The notes under the pieces: generated by a model
Databases searched by the model: none
What the model was told of the DNA's origin: nothing
The model's input: only the letters and a program-made list of their open reading frames with translations
Origin: Armatimonadota bacterium
GTDB taxonomy: Bacteria > Armatimonadota > Chthonomonadetes > Chthonomonadales > CAJBBX01
Assembly: GCA_026392115.1 (NCBI GenBank)
Contig: JAPLCQ010000098.1
Span: forward strand, 1 to 64,000
DNA length: 64,000 nucleotides
Reading direction: 5' to 3'
Translations under genes and position numbers: made by a program
Part shown: piece by piece, positions 8,151 to 17,472 of the stretch
Layout of the letters: every line of letters begins with the position of its first letter
How positions within the stretch are numbered: position 1 is the first letter of the stretch

Positions 8151-10652
8151 TCAGTGCACGATGGTCAGTTGCGCGGAGACGCCCGGGGTCAGGATCGCCT
8201 TGACCCGTGATCGGCCGCGAATCAGCGTCACCTGCCCGCCGGACGCGCTGGTGGCCTGTACCGCGGTTCTTCGAGGCGTCGCCTCGTTGATGATCACCTC
8301 AACCGGTCCCGCCGGGCACTCGATCCGCAACGGGTAGGGCCGTAGCCGCGAACCCGGCGCCGCGACCGTGAACGCGGCCGGTATAGCCGACTGGATCGCG
8401 CGAACGGACGCCGTGTATGCCTCCTGCACATCGCCCTGCTCATACGCCCTCTGGGCCGCGCGGAGCTGCGCCTCGAGGTAGGGCGGCTGATGGTAGGGCG
8501 CCAGGCGCTGCTTGGCGGTGGCGACGGCGTTGGCGGCATCTCGAATGACCTGCAGCGTCAGGCTCCTTCGCCGCTCCGCTTGCAGGTCCATCGTCGCCTC
8601 GAGTGCGGGCAGGCCATCGGCCGCCGCGGCCAGGCGCACGACCTGTGCGCCGGTCCAGTGGATGCGCACGCTGTAGCTCTTCCCCGGCTCCTGGTGGAAC
8701 GGTATGGGCAAATCTGCATCGCACCGGCGCGGGCCGGGCCCCGCCGCCGCGGCGAGCGCCGGGACGGTGACGGATGAGCCGGTCGCGGGATCGGTCACTG
8801 TGACGGCCAGTCCCCGAGGCGGCTCCGTGCCCGCGGCCAGCCAGAACGCGATGCGGTTGATCCCGTATGCCTCAAGCCCGGCGGTGTAGCCGCGCTCATG
8901 CGCGCCGGTGGTCGCCGCGCCCGCCGCGGGGTGCGCGGGGCCGTAGGGAGCCTCGATCCAACGGGTGAGACGCTTCATCACATCGGTGATGCCCGGCCGA
9001 TGCTGCCAGTTGTATAGCGTGCTGAAGCGGGCGCCGGTGCAGTAGGCGGCGGCGAGGCAAGCTGTGATCTGGTCATCGCCCGCCCCGGTGCATTCGAGGT
9101 TGGGCAACGCCGTGCGGCCCGTCTCGCGACTTTTCAGGAGCCACGGCAGCATCTGGGCGCCGCTCCAGTACTCGCCTCCGCTGCGCCCTCCCTCGACGTA
9201 GCCGAGCTCCAGTCCCGGTCGGAAGCGGGAGACGGCCTTCATCGGGTAGAGCGGCATGGCGTAGGGTTCGGTGTAGAGGTTCAGGCGGACCAGGTCGGCG
9301 GCGTAGGTGGTCTCGTCGTTCGTGGCCCGCATGGGCTCGGAGCCCAGAGCGCCCACCATCCAGTCCACGATGGTCTGTTGCCACCGCGCGAGGTTGCCGT
9401 GGAGCCAGAGCTTCTCCGCCTTGCTCAGGCCGTCGCGCGGGTCCAACGTCACGCCGTCGCGGAAGGCGTCGGCGGCTGTGTACGGGTTGAAGTCCGCGGC
9501 GAGCCGGGTTCGCGCCGCCCCGCCGTTGGCCTCCGTGTAGGCGCTGTCGTCCACTCCGGCGGCCCAATACACGGTCTCGTCCCCCGTGGAGAGGTCTCCC
9601 GGCAGCAACCGCGCCCTGCCGGAGAGCGCCAGCCGGAGCCGCTCCTGTTTCCACGCCCGCACGGCGTCGGATAGCCGCGCGCGGCGCAGCTGGTTGAGGC
9701 GTGGATGGTTCATCGTGAGCCAGGGCGTGTCGGACCATCGGTTCGGCACGCTGAGGCCGAACCCGGGCCGGTAGAGGTCGCCGAGCAGCGCCTTCAGGCC
9801 GGGCGCCTCGCGCTTGTCGGCCGGGTCGTAGGTGATCTGCTGGTACGGAAGGTCCATGAAATCGCCGCCGGCCCCGTCCGGGACCCCGATGGGCGCGCCG
9901 GCCCAGTGCATCTGGAACGCGATCCGCAGCGGCACGTTGGCCTGTTCGGCCATGCCGGCGAGACGGGCGATCTCGGCGTTGTTCTGTGCCGTATCCCGGA
10001 TGCAGAAGTTGTACAGCACCGCCGCCTGCGCCCGTAGGTATGGGCTCACGGGCACGCGGCCCAATGCGGCGCGCATCTCCTGTATGGTCGTGCTGTAGCC
10101 CGATCCCTGCGGCGTGAGGAAGCTGACGGCCATGGGCGACAGGGCCTTCGTCAGGTGCGCGTGCAATGGCGCCGCGCACAGGCTTTGCACGGTGATGGGG
10201 CACTCGCTGCCGGTCAGCCGCCGCACCTCGACCGTGGGACGCCGGACGCCGGGCGGTATGTCGAAGAAGGCGCTGCGGAGGACGCCGGCGCCGGGGTCGC
10301 GGTCGCTGATGAGGACTGGCGGGGCGCCGGCCACGGCCACCGACCAACACTGCAGCTTGCCGTAGCGCTCGGGCGGCGTGGCAAGCGTGACGATGATGCA
10401 ACCGGGCCCCTCGCCGTCGTGGACCCTCAGCGTCGCCCGCACCGACCCGCCTTCCTCAAGCGTCAGGCCCGACGCGTCGCGCGTGGTGGCTCCGACGGCC
10501 ACGGCCCGCCGGGTCGGTGCGGAGGCCGTGTAGGTGACCCTGTGCGCCGTTCGCGATGTCCGCGAGACAAGGTCGACGCTGTCGACGGCGGCGCCCGCGC
10601 AGGAGACCGTAATGGACAGAGCCGCCCCGGCCCAGAGGACGGCGCGGCTCAT
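8151..10652 (-). CDS. Large secreted protein, possible TIM-barrel glycan-acting enzyme
   Basis: An 833-residue exported protein with signal peptide MSRAVLWAGAALSITVSCAGA. I cannot place it in a named family. A beta-sandwich-like N-terminal region (to about 190) is followed by a central region containing GDETVYWAAGVDDS and NDETTY acidic clusters and many aromatic motifs, consistent with a barrel-type glycoside hydrolase fold, and a C-terminal helical plus beta segment. ATG 10652 is preferred to upstream in-frame starts, which would lie inside the preceding gene and give an Arg/Ser/Pro-rich non-secretory N-terminus; GGAG lies 11 bases upstream. It starts 34 bases after the lipoprotein gene and 18 bases before the serine hydrolase, so it is in the operon. 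Confidence 0.75.
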   Translation of the reverse strand: MSRAVLWAGAALSITVSCAGAAVDSVDLVSRTSRTAHRVTYTASAPTRRAVAVGATTRDASGLTLEEGGSVRATLRVHDGEGPGCIIVTLATPPERYGKLQCWSVAVAGAPPVLISDRDPGAGVLRSAFFDIPPGVRRPTVEVRRLTGSECPITVQSLCAAPLHAHLTKALSPMAVSFLTPQGSGYSTTIQEMRAALGRVPVSPYLRAQAAVLYNFCIRDTAQNNAEIARLAGMAEQANVPLRIAFQMHWAGAPIGVPDGAGGDFMDLPYQQITYDPADKREAPGLKALLGDLYRPGFGLSVPNRWSDTPWLTMNHPRLNQLRRARLSDAVRAWKQERLRLALSGRARLLPGDLSTGDETVYWAAGVDDSAYTEANGGAARTRLAADFNPYTAADAFRDGVTLDPRDGLSKAEKLWLHGNLARWQQTIVDWMVGALGSEPMRATNDETTYAADLVRLNLYTEPYAMPLYPMKAVSRFRPGLELGYVEGGRSGGEYWSGAQMLPWLLKSRETGRTALPNLECTGAGDDQITACLAAAYCTGARFSTLYNWQHRPGITDVMKRLTRWIEAPYGPAHPAAGAATTGAHERGYTAGLEAYGINRIAFWLAAGTEPPRGLAVTVTDPATGSSVTVPALAAAAGPGPRRCDADLPIPFHQEPGKSYSVRIHWTGAQVVRLAAAADGLPALEATMDLQAERRRSLTLQVIRDAANAVATAKQRLAPYHQPPYLEAQLRAAQRAYEQGDVQEAYTASVRAIQSAIPAAFTVAAPGSRLRPYPLRIECPAGPVEVIINEATPRRTAVQATSASGGQVTLIRGRSRVKAILTPGVSAQLTIVH

Positions 10653-10686
10653 GGGGCGTGCAACTCCGGCATGGCGGATCGTCGCC

Positions 10687-13254
10687 CTAGAGGCCGTCTG
10701 GGCTGGGCTTGGCCGTGCCCCTGGGCGTGAACGCGTGGCGGGTAAGCAGGACGGCGTCCATGGAGAGGAAGTAGCGGTTCGTGGCAGCGGCCCGGTCGGT
10801 GACTCGCAGCGTGATGGTGTGCGGACCGCGCGCCAACTGCGCCTTGCCCAGGTTGAGCCACACGAACCGGTCGCCGAGGTACGACGAGCCGACCGCCGAG
10901 GCATCGGCGCTGGAGCCGGAGACGCGGGTGTCGATGGTCCAGGCGAACCGGCTGGCGTTGGGCGTCTGCGGCGACGCGGCGACCCAGAGCGTGTAGCTGT
11001 CGTCGGCGGGAACGGTGATGCGGTACTGCACCGTGTAGCCCTCGGTGGCCGGCCGGGTATCGGTGTCCAGCGTCAGGAAGGCCTTGCCTGAGGCGCCCTC
11101 CTCGCGTGCGGAATCGCCGAATGTGGAGGAGTCGGCGGTCTCGGCCTCGCGCCACGTGAAGGGCTGCAGCAGGTCCACAACTGCGGCGATGGCCTGCTGG
11201 GCGATGGCCAGCCCGAATGTCAGGTCGCGCACCTTGACCTTGGTCTCGGCGCGTTGGAGCTGGTAGCGTATCTCCTGGATGGGCAGGTGCTGCGCCGCGG
11301 CCTGGTCGACCAGCTGCCGCAACTGCCGGATGGCGTCCTCGGCGGCCTCCACGGGCAGCAGGTCCTGACCGCCGGTCCGGATGATGGTGGGCTGCTCCGT
11401 GATCATCAGTTTGGCCGTGTGGCCCTTCATGTCGATCTTCAGCGCGACGGGGATGCCGTCCGGCGTTGTAGCCGCGAGCTTGCGCGGGTCCGTGACGGCG
11501 AGGCGCGTCTCACGGTCGCCGCGTTGCGACCAGAGCACCAGTGTATCGCCCTCGGGCAGCGATATGGTGTAGCCCGCATAGGCGGCGCCGTAGTCCACCG
11601 CCTGCCCCTTGGCCAGCGAGGGCACCCACCAGACGCCCTTGCTTCCGATGGGCCCGGACTTCACCATGCCTGCCGCGGAGGCGGGGTAGGGGAGCATCTT
11701 GGGCGCGGAGGCGGCGTCGGCGGCTTGCCGGTTCATGCGGTCTGCGAAGGACTTGAGCCAATCCAGCTGGGCGGGTACGTCAAGCAGCGAGTAGTTGCTC
11801 CACCGCTCGCCCGCGGGAGCGCGGAAGGCGTTGACGAAGATGCCGCGCGCGCCCAGGCTGCGGAACCAGTCCAGGTCGTACTGCATCGTGTCCTGCGAGC
11901 CGTACCCGGCCTGGGACTTCGGCGAGGTGGTGATCTCCATGGTCTCGCTGACCAGCACCCAGAGCGTATGCGATGCTTCGGTGGCCTGCCCGTAGGCCGA
12001 GTCGGCGCCCGCGGTTGCCAGGGCCGACCCGCGCCCATAGGCGGCGATGCCCAGGCCGTCGAATCCGCCCGACTTGCCCGGCGTCGAGAAGAGACGGTGC
12101 TGCGCCGTGTGCGTGTGGACTACGGGCACGTTGGCCACTTCGCGCTTCAGCAGGTCCGCGATGCCGTTCATGTAGTAGATGAGCGAGTCGTTGCGGCATT
12201 CGCGCAGGTCCGACCAGAACTTGCTCTCAACCGGGTTCACCTGGTACCGGCGCCCGGTGGTGATGTCCATCAGGAAAGGGATGCCCTTCTGGTCCGCCCA
12301 CATGGGGCAGAGCGAAGCCGCTTCGCGCACGGATCGGAGTTCGCGGTCCACCACGGCCCACCCGGTGAGCAACTCCTCGATGGTTGAGTACCTGCGGCCC
12401 AGGTAGGCTTCCCACTCGGTGCGGAACGCCCGCGAATCCGGGACGAGGTAGTCGGCCTCGCCGGCAACGGAGACGCGCTGCGCCAGCGGGTCCATGAAGA
12501 AGCGCAGTCCCGGTCCGAACTTGACCGACGAGAAGAGCTGGAGCAGCCTGTCTCGGTAGGCGTCGTAGCACGACCAGACATCGGGCATGGCGCCTTCGCG
12601 GCCGGCGTTCATGGTCTTGTGCGGGTAGAGGATCGCCACGGAACCCTCGCCGGCGCGCGGCCCGGCAATGACTGTGAAGGAGCCGTCGCGGGCGCGGAGG
12701 AGGCCGTCCTGCACGACCTGCGTACCGTCGCGATCATCTACGAGGACATACCGGGCCACGTCGGCATCGCGGGCGTCCCACGAGGTATCGGAGCCCTCGC
12801 GTACGCCGGGGATGCGGTATGCCGCGGGCCGAACGACATAGCCGGAGGCGGACTGCGCCACGCCGCCGCCGAAGCCGAGGCCGTAGCGAAAGCCGTCCGC
12901 GTCGAGTTGGTCCACCAGCCGCTGCAGCGCGGCGGGGCTGACATCGGTGATGGGGCGGCCGGGCTCAACGAGCAGGTCGAGCAGGCCCTTGCCCTTGAGC
13001 ACGGCGAGATCGGCCACGTCCCGTTGCCAGGCGGCCTCGTCGGCCTTGTCCGCCAGGCAGGCGGGGCAGAAGATGCCGCCGACCGGCGTCCACGGCTTCC
13101 CGTTCCAGACGAGCATGTTGTTGCCCGCGATGGTCCAGGGCTGCTTGGCGCCCGTACGGTCGGCGTAGGCGCCCGTCGTCTGGGGCCGCTGCGCCGATGC
13201 GGAGCACGCCGCCAGAGCCAGAAGAGCCGTCAGGGTGTACAGCCGGGTCGGCAT
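10687..13254 (-). CDS. Lipoprotein with glycoside-hydrolase-like domain and C-terminal carbohydrate-binding-like module
   Basis: An 855-residue exported protein. The N-terminus MPTRLYTLTALLALAAC ends in a good lipobox (L-A-A-C), so it is probably a lipid-anchored surface protein. The central part (about 40-500) reads like a clan-A beta-glycosidase barrel (GGIFCPACLADKADEAAW, VVHTHTAQHRLFS, LVSETMEITTSPK with a candidate catalytic Glu). A helical linker (about 640-700) is followed by a terminal beta-sandwich (about 705-850) opening with WREAETAD, resembling CBM6/CBM35-type modules. The catalytic assignment is tentative. It is the first gene of the operon ending at 5764. The ribosome site upstream of ATG 13254 is weak. 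Confidence 0.75.
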   Translation of the reverse strand: MPTRLYTLTALLALAACSASAQRPQTTGAYADRTGAKQPWTIAGNNMLVWNGKPWTPVGGIFCPACLADKADEAAWQRDVADLAVLKGKGLLDLLVEPGRPITDVSPAALQRLVDQLDADGFRYGLGFGGGVAQSASGYVVRPAAYRIPGVREGSDTSWDARDADVARYVLVDDRDGTQVVQDGLLRARDGSFTVIAGPRAGEGSVAILYPHKTMNAGREGAMPDVWSCYDAYRDRLLQLFSSVKFGPGLRFFMDPLAQRVSVAGEADYLVPDSRAFRTEWEAYLGRRYSTIEELLTGWAVVDRELRSVREAASLCPMWADQKGIPFLMDITTGRRYQVNPVESKFWSDLRECRNDSLIYYMNGIADLLKREVANVPVVHTHTAQHRLFSTPGKSGGFDGLGIAAYGRGSALATAGADSAYGQATEASHTLWVLVSETMEITTSPKSQAGYGSQDTMQYDLDWFRSLGARGIFVNAFRAPAGERWSNYSLLDVPAQLDWLKSFADRMNRQAADAASAPKMLPYPASAAGMVKSGPIGSKGVWWVPSLAKGQAVDYGAAYAGYTISLPEGDTLVLWSQRGDRETRLAVTDPRKLAATTPDGIPVALKIDMKGHTAKLMITEQPTIIRTGGQDLLPVEAAEDAIRQLRQLVDQAAAQHLPIQEIRYQLQRAETKVKVRDLTFGLAIAQQAIAAVVDLLQPFTWREAETADSSTFGDSAREEGASGKAFLTLDTDTRPATEGYTVQYRITVPADDSYTLWVAASPQTPNASRFAWTIDTRVSGSSADASAVGSSYLGDRFVWLNLGKAQLARGPHTITLRVTDRAAATNRYFLSMDAVLLTRHAFTPRGTAKPSPDGL

Positions 13255-13295
13255 AGGTGCAGCACTCGCTGGTTGATTTGGCCTGCGGGAAGGCG

Positions 13296-13319
13296 CTGCG
13301 CGGTTCGAACTCCGCGCAG
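13296..13319. repeat. Perfect 8-bp inverted repeat upstream of the lipoprotein operon
   Basis: CTGCGCGG and CCGCGCAG flank an 8-base spacer. It lies 42-65 bases upstream of the lipoprotein start at 13254, inside the presumed leader or promoter of that operon. It could be an operator or an mRNA stem-loop. Confidence 0.45.
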
Positions 13320-13464
13320 TGCCAGTGTATCATACGGAGCGAGTGGCGTCAAACCGCACCAGAGGGCGCCGGAGTTCGCTCCAGGGCGGGCAGAGACCAC
13401 CTGCCACTGGCCAGCCAGGCGGAGGGATGAGGCGGAGACGAGGCGAAGAAGGTGGCGGAGCCGT

Positions 13465-13677
13465 CTAGACGGCCCGCGCCACCTTGCCGGCCTTAAGACA
13501 GCGGACGCACACGCGAATCTTGCGGGTGGTGCCGCCGAGGCTGATACGAGCGGTCTGAAGGTTGGGAAGCCAGCGACGCTTGGTCCGCTGGGCCTTCAGC
13601 GCCCACGCCCCAGAGTGGACGTGACGAATGTTCTGGCCAAACTGAGGGCCTTTGCCGCATACTGCACACTGCTGCAT
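13465..13677 (-). CDS. rpmB: 50S ribosomal protein L28 (bL28)
   Basis: A 70-residue ribosomal protein of the large subunit. It begins MQQCAVCGKGPQFGQNIRH and ends CVRCLKAGKVARAV, the standard bL28 pattern with the C-x-x-C pairs of the zinc-binding form. ATG 13677 has AGGAGG about 9 bases upstream; an in-frame start 11 codons earlier would add residues foreign to the family. It is divergent from the CBS-DUF1385 gene. A candidate extended -10 box lies about 60 bases upstream at 13740-13745. A 14-base palindrome overlaps its stop codon. Confidence 0.95.
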   Translation of the reverse strand: MQQCAVCGKGPQFGQNIRHVHSGAWALKAQRTKRRWLPNLQTARISLGGTTRKIRVCVRCLKAGKVARAV

Positions 13678-13739
13678 TGAGACAGCGCCTCCTGCGCGAT
13701 GAACACACACTGCATCCTGCCGGCGTGAACCGGCGCGTC

Positions 13740-13745
13740 AGTATA
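13740..13745 (-). promoter_or_regulatory. Extended -10 box for rpmB
   Basis: On the minus strand the sequence reads TGC-TATACT, an extended -10 element, about 62 bases upstream of the L28 start. No good -35 hexamer is visible at 16-18 bases, which extended -10 promoters tolerate. Confidence 0.45.
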
Positions 13746-13767
13746 GCACAAGCGGACCTGAACCCCT

Positions 13768-14958
13768 ATGGAACCTACTCCGACCCATGAGCCGCAGACC
13801 GCACCCGAGGCGCACCCGCTGATTCGCCCCGTTCCGCCCCTGTCGCCGTACAGCAGCCTCCGACGCGCCGTGGACCTGCTGCGGGCCGCGGGAGCCGCCT
13901 CCGTGGCGGTGGCGGACGCCAACGGGGCCTATCTGGGTGCGGTGACCTCTTCCTCTCTGGCCTCGGCGGCGACGGACCCGGACTTCGACCTCAACGCGCC
14001 GGTCTCAACGGTGATGGAAGGCGGGTCGGAGCCCGTCCGGCTCGCGGGGCGCGCCTCCGACGCCGCGTTGGTCGTTGCGCGATCGGCGGTCACCTCGTCG
14101 GTGATCGTCGTGGACGGCTCGGGCCGGTACGTCGGCATCGCGTACCTGACCGATCAGCTGGCTCCGAGCGACCTGGCGCACCGGCCGGTCGGCGCCGGGG
14201 GCATGGCCACGCCGCGCGGCGTCTACCTGACCACCGGCTCGGCGCGCGGCGGCTCGGGCAACCGGGCCATCTACGCGACCGGTCTGCTGCTGGGCGTGGC
14301 GCTGGGCGTCTCCCACGGCCTCGTGGGACTGGGAGCCTGGGCCGCCGAGAGGGCGACCGCGGCGCCGTGGTTCTCGCTCTGGCTCTCCGTGGAAGCGCCG
14401 AGGGCTTCCGAGGTCCAGTGGCTGGTTGTGCAGGCCGCGGCGGCGCCGGTCTTTCTGCTGCTCCTGCGGTCGTTGCCGCTGGCGGCCTATCACGGCGCCG
14501 AGCACAAGGTGATCAACGCCATGGACCAGGGCGAGCCGCTGGAGATCGACGTGGTCCGCCGGATGCCGCGCGTCCATGCCCGTTGCGGCACCAACCTCAT
14601 CGCGGGTCTCGGCATCTACCTGGCCGTGACGCAGGCCCTGTCGGCGATCAAGCCGGGCGGGCTGGCCGAGGCCGACGGCGCACTCATCGGCGCCGCGGCG
14701 GCATGGCTGCTCTACAGGCGTCTGGGGCCGCTGCTGCAGCGCTGGTTCACCACCCGCGAGCCCAACGATCACCAGCTCCGCGCCGCCATCGATGCGGCCA
14801 ACGATCTGATGCGGGCCGGCTACCTGGCGCCGGCCGCCCCGCCGACGCCCCTTCGGCGCCTCTGGTGCATGGGCGCGCCGCAGACCCTGGCGGGCGTGGT
14901 CACGGGTATCGCGGCGGTGGAGGCCTGCTACTACGCGCTCCGATCGCTCGTTCCCTAG
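13768..14958 (+). CDS. CBS-domain / DUF1385 (YqhQ-like) fusion membrane protein
   Basis: A 396-residue integral membrane protein. Residues about 25-140 form two CBS-type repeats (SLRRAVDLLRAAGAASVAV, then a second with VIVVDGSGRYVGIAYLTD), which usually bind adenine nucleotides. Residues about 150-396 are a DUF1385 domain: TPRGVYLTTGSARGG, several membrane segments, and the family hallmark YHGAEHKVINAMDQ followed by VHARCGTNL. The role of DUF1385 is not established; YqhQ in Bacillus is a membrane protein of unclear function. The fusion suggests nucleotide-dependent control (inference). There is no clear Shine-Dalgarno before ATG 13768, so it may be leaderless. It is divergent from rpmB and upstream of argS. 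Confidence 0.85.
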   Translation: MEPTPTHEPQTAPEAHPLIRPVPPLSPYSSLRRAVDLLRAAGAASVAVADANGAYLGAVTSSSLASAATDPDFDLNAPVSTVMEGGSEPVRLAGRASDAALVVARSAVTSSVIVVDGSGRYVGIAYLTDQLAPSDLAHRPVGAGGMATPRGVYLTTGSARGGSGNRAIYATGLLLGVALGVSHGLVGLGAWAAERATAAPWFSLWLSVEAPRASEVQWLVVQAAAAPVFLLLLRSLPLAAYHGAEHKVINAMDQGEPLEIDVVRRMPRVHARCGTNLIAGLGIYLAVTQALSAIKPGGLAEADGALIGAAAAWLLYRRLGPLLQRWFTTREPNDHQLRAAIDAANDLMRAGYLAPAAPPTPLRRLWCMGAPQTLAGVVTGIAAVEACYYALRSLVP

Positions 14959-15085
14959 CTCGTCGCCCCTCCTCGGCGGCAATATGGCGGGTTGCGGCGC
15001 ATTAGGTGGTAGGCTCTTTCTTTCGTCCTGCGCTTTCCGCGCCGGAATGACTAAGCTCGATACGAGCCGACGCTGGAGTGACCAC

Positions 15086-16819
15086 GTGGTAACCGATAGG
15101 CTGACGACCGTTATCCGCGAAGCCGTCCTGGCCGCTTGCCAGGCAGGCGAACTGCAGTTGGAGGGCCCGCTGCCCGCCGTCGTGCTGGAGCCGCCTCGCC
15201 GAAAACAGTTCGGCGACTACGCCTGCAACCTGCCCATGCTCCTGGCTCGAAGCACGGGGTTGCCCGCTCCGGACGTTGCCGCGCGGATACTCAAGTGGAT
15301 TCCCGCCCCGTCGGGCCTGGTTGAGCGTGCCGAGATCGCGGGACCCGGCTTCCTGAACTTCCACCTGCGTCCGGACTGGCTGCACGACGTCATGGTGGAG
15401 ATCGAGACGAAGGACGAGGCATACGGCTCCAATCGGGCCCATGCCGGCGACCGGGCGCTCATCGAGTTCGTCAGCGCCAACCCCACGGGTCCGATCAGCG
15501 TGGTGAACGGCCGCGCGGCCGCCCTGGGCGACACGCTGCGCCGCCTGCTCCAGGCCTGCGGCGCCGAAGTGAGCACCGAGTTCTACGTGAACGACGCGCT
15601 CAACTCGACGCAGATGGAGCTGCTCGGCGAGTCTCTGGCCTGCCGCTACCTGCAGGAGCTGGGCGAGCCCGTGGCGATGCCGGAGAACGGCTACCAGGGC
15701 GACTACGTCATCGAGATGGCGCGGGAGATCGTCGCGGCCGAGGGCGACGCGCTGGCCGGCCTCGCCGTGGGCGAGCGGAGCCTGAAGTTCCGCCAACTGG
15801 CCACCGAACAGATGATCAACCAGCAGCGCTCGGCGCTGGCGGCCTTCGGCGTGGAGTTCGACCGCTGGTTCTTCGAGAGTTCGCTCTACGACACGGGCGC
15901 CGTTCGGCAGGCCATCGCCGACATGAAGGCCCGGGGCTACGCCTACGAGAAGGACGGCGCGCTCTGGCTCAAGACGACGGTTCTCTCGGGAGACGATCAG
16001 GACCGGGTCCTGGTCCGCTCGAACGAGAAGGAGACCTACGTCGCCGCCGACGCCGCCTACCATCGCGACAAGTTCAGCAGGGGCTTCAACCGGCTGATCA
16101 ACATCTGGGGAGCCGACCACCACGGCTATGTGTCGCGCCTGAAGGCCAGCATCGCGGCGCTGGGCTGCCCGGCCGAGCGGTGCGAGGTGCTGCTGACGCA
16201 GATGGTGCTGCTCATGCGCGACGGAGAGCCCGTCCGCGGGTCCAAGCGCGCGGGGGACATCATCCCGCTGGTCGACCTTGTGAACGAGGTGGGCCGGTCG
16301 GCGGGCCGGTTCTACTTCCTGATGAACTCCTACGAGACCACTTCGGCGTTCGACCTGGAACTGGCCAAGCGGCAGAGCTCCGAGAACCCGGTCTACTACG
16401 CCCAGTACGCCCACGCGCGATGCTGCAGCGTGCTCCAGCGCGCCGAGGACGACGGCGTGGCGATCCCGCCGGCCTCGGAGGCGGCGAGGTCGCTGCTGAC
16501 CCATGAGAAGGAGCTCGACCTCCTGCGCAAGCTGGCCGACTATCCGGGCGAGGTCCGGATGGCCGCCGACCTCCTGGCTCCGCACCGCCTGGCGGGCTTT
16601 GTGCGCGAGATCGGGCAGGCGTTGCACCAGTTCTATGAGGAGTGCCCGGCCCTGAAGGTGAGCGTGCCGGACGACCTGCGCGGCGCCCGCCTCGCGCTCT
16701 TCAGGTCCACCGCCACGGTGGTGCGGAACCTGTTGGCGCTGCTGGGCATCGACGCACCGACGAAGATGGACAGGTCTGCCGCACCCGGCGCATCGTCAGG
16801 CGACGATGCTACGGCTTGA
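15086..16819 (+). CDS. argS: Arginyl-tRNA synthetase
   Basis: Charges tRNA-Arg with arginine; cytoplasmic class I synthetase. Visible are the N-terminal additional domain (about 1-90), the catalytic core with SANPTGP at about 130-136, a KMSKS-equivalent RGSKRAGDIIPL, and the C-terminal DALR anticodon-binding domain (ENPVYYAQYAHARCCS onward). The HIGH-equivalent segment is S138-V-V-N141 where most ArgRS have H-V-G-H (see findings). GTG 15086 is preferred because GGAG lies 7 bases upstream, giving 577 residues; ATG 15047 (13 codons earlier) is a weaker alternative. It lies 127 bases after the DUF1385 fusion gene. Confidence 0.92.
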   Translation: MVTDRLTTVIREAVLAACQAGELQLEGPLPAVVLEPPRRKQFGDYACNLPMLLARSTGLPAPDVAARILKWIPAPSGLVERAEIAGPGFLNFHLRPDWLHDVMVEIETKDEAYGSNRAHAGDRALIEFVSANPTGPISVVNGRAAALGDTLRRLLQACGAEVSTEFYVNDALNSTQMELLGESLACRYLQELGEPVAMPENGYQGDYVIEMAREIVAAEGDALAGLAVGERSLKFRQLATEQMINQQRSALAAFGVEFDRWFFESSLYDTGAVRQAIADMKARGYAYEKDGALWLKTTVLSGDDQDRVLVRSNEKETYVAADAAYHRDKFSRGFNRLINIWGADHHGYVSRLKASIAALGCPAERCEVLLTQMVLLMRDGEPVRGSKRAGDIIPLVDLVNEVGRSAGRFYFLMNSYETTSAFDLELAKRQSSENPVYYAQYAHARCCSVLQRAEDDGVAIPPASEAARSLLTHEKELDLLRKLADYPGEVRMAADLLAPHRLAGFVREIGQALHQFYEECPALKVSVPDDLRGARLALFRSTATVVRNLLALLGIDAPTKMDRSAAPGASSGDDATA

Positions 16820-16937
16820 CATCAAGTACAATATGCGGGCTCGGATCATGCGAGACCGAGAATCGAACTGGACCGTGCCCGGCGTACGCAACAACGGATA
16901 GTGCGCCGGCGCCGGGCCGAACTCAGGAGGGCGAAAC

Positions 16938-17447
16938 GTGAGAAGGTTTGGATGGCTGGTTGGTCTGGCGCTCGTGCTGGGCGTCGGTGTGGCGGCCCAG
17001 GCCCAGACGCTGGATGACTCCGAGCTCACCAAGAACTGGGAACTCCGCGTAGGGTTCTTCCTTCCCGAGCGCGGGTCTGCTCGAGAGGCTAGCCGCGATG
17101 TCTGGTTCTCTCTGGGCGGCGAGCGGACCTTCTATGAGGCCGACCGCTGGAAGGGCACCCTCAGCATCGACTACTACGGTGCGGGCGGCAGCAGCACCAT
17201 CTACAACATCCCGATCTGCCTGAACGCCCGCGGCGCCTCCCAGGGGCTCCGCTACGGCGCCGGCCTCGGCGTCAGCTACGGCCATGACACGAGCCGCGGC
17301 CTTTCGAGCCTCGCTTACAACCTGCTCGTGGGCTACTCGCTGAAGCCGGGCGTCAACCCGATCAACGTGGATGTCCGCTATCTGGGCTGCACCCAGAGCC
17401 ACGGCGAGCTGAACGGCTGGGCGTTCTCCTTGGGGTTCGGCTTCTAG
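16938..17447 (+). CDS. Small secreted outer-membrane-barrel-like protein
   Basis: A 169-residue exported protein with signal peptide MRRFGWLVGLALVLGVGVAAQAQ. The mature part alternates polar and hydrophobic residues in short beta-strands (LRYGAGLGVSYG, SLAYNLLVGYSL, VDVRYLG) and ends in G-F-G-F, the aromatic C-terminus typical of outer-membrane beta-barrels. That suggests a diderm envelope. Start is GTG 16938 with CAGGAGG 7 bases upstream. It stands alone and is followed by a convincing terminator. Specific function unknown. Confidence 0.8.
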   Translation: MRRFGWLVGLALVLGVGVAAQAQTLDDSELTKNWELRVGFFLPERGSAREASRDVWFSLGGERTFYEADRWKGTLSIDYYGAGGSSTIYNIPICLNARGASQGLRYGAGLGVSYGHDTSRGLSSLAYNLLVGYSLKPGVNPINVDVRYLGCTQSHGELNGWAFSLGFGF

Positions 17448-17472
17448 GCCGGATGACCCCAAAACGGGGAGG

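Noticed and set aside
13296-13319. tRNA T-arm-like hairpin with GTTCGAAC in the loop
   Set aside because: The loop is 8 bases, no acceptor, anticodon or D arm can be built around it, and no tRNA-length fold exists.
13459-13472. 14-base perfect palindrome over the rpmB stop codon
   Set aside because: It has no loop for a stable hairpin, and a chance origin around CTAG is plausible.
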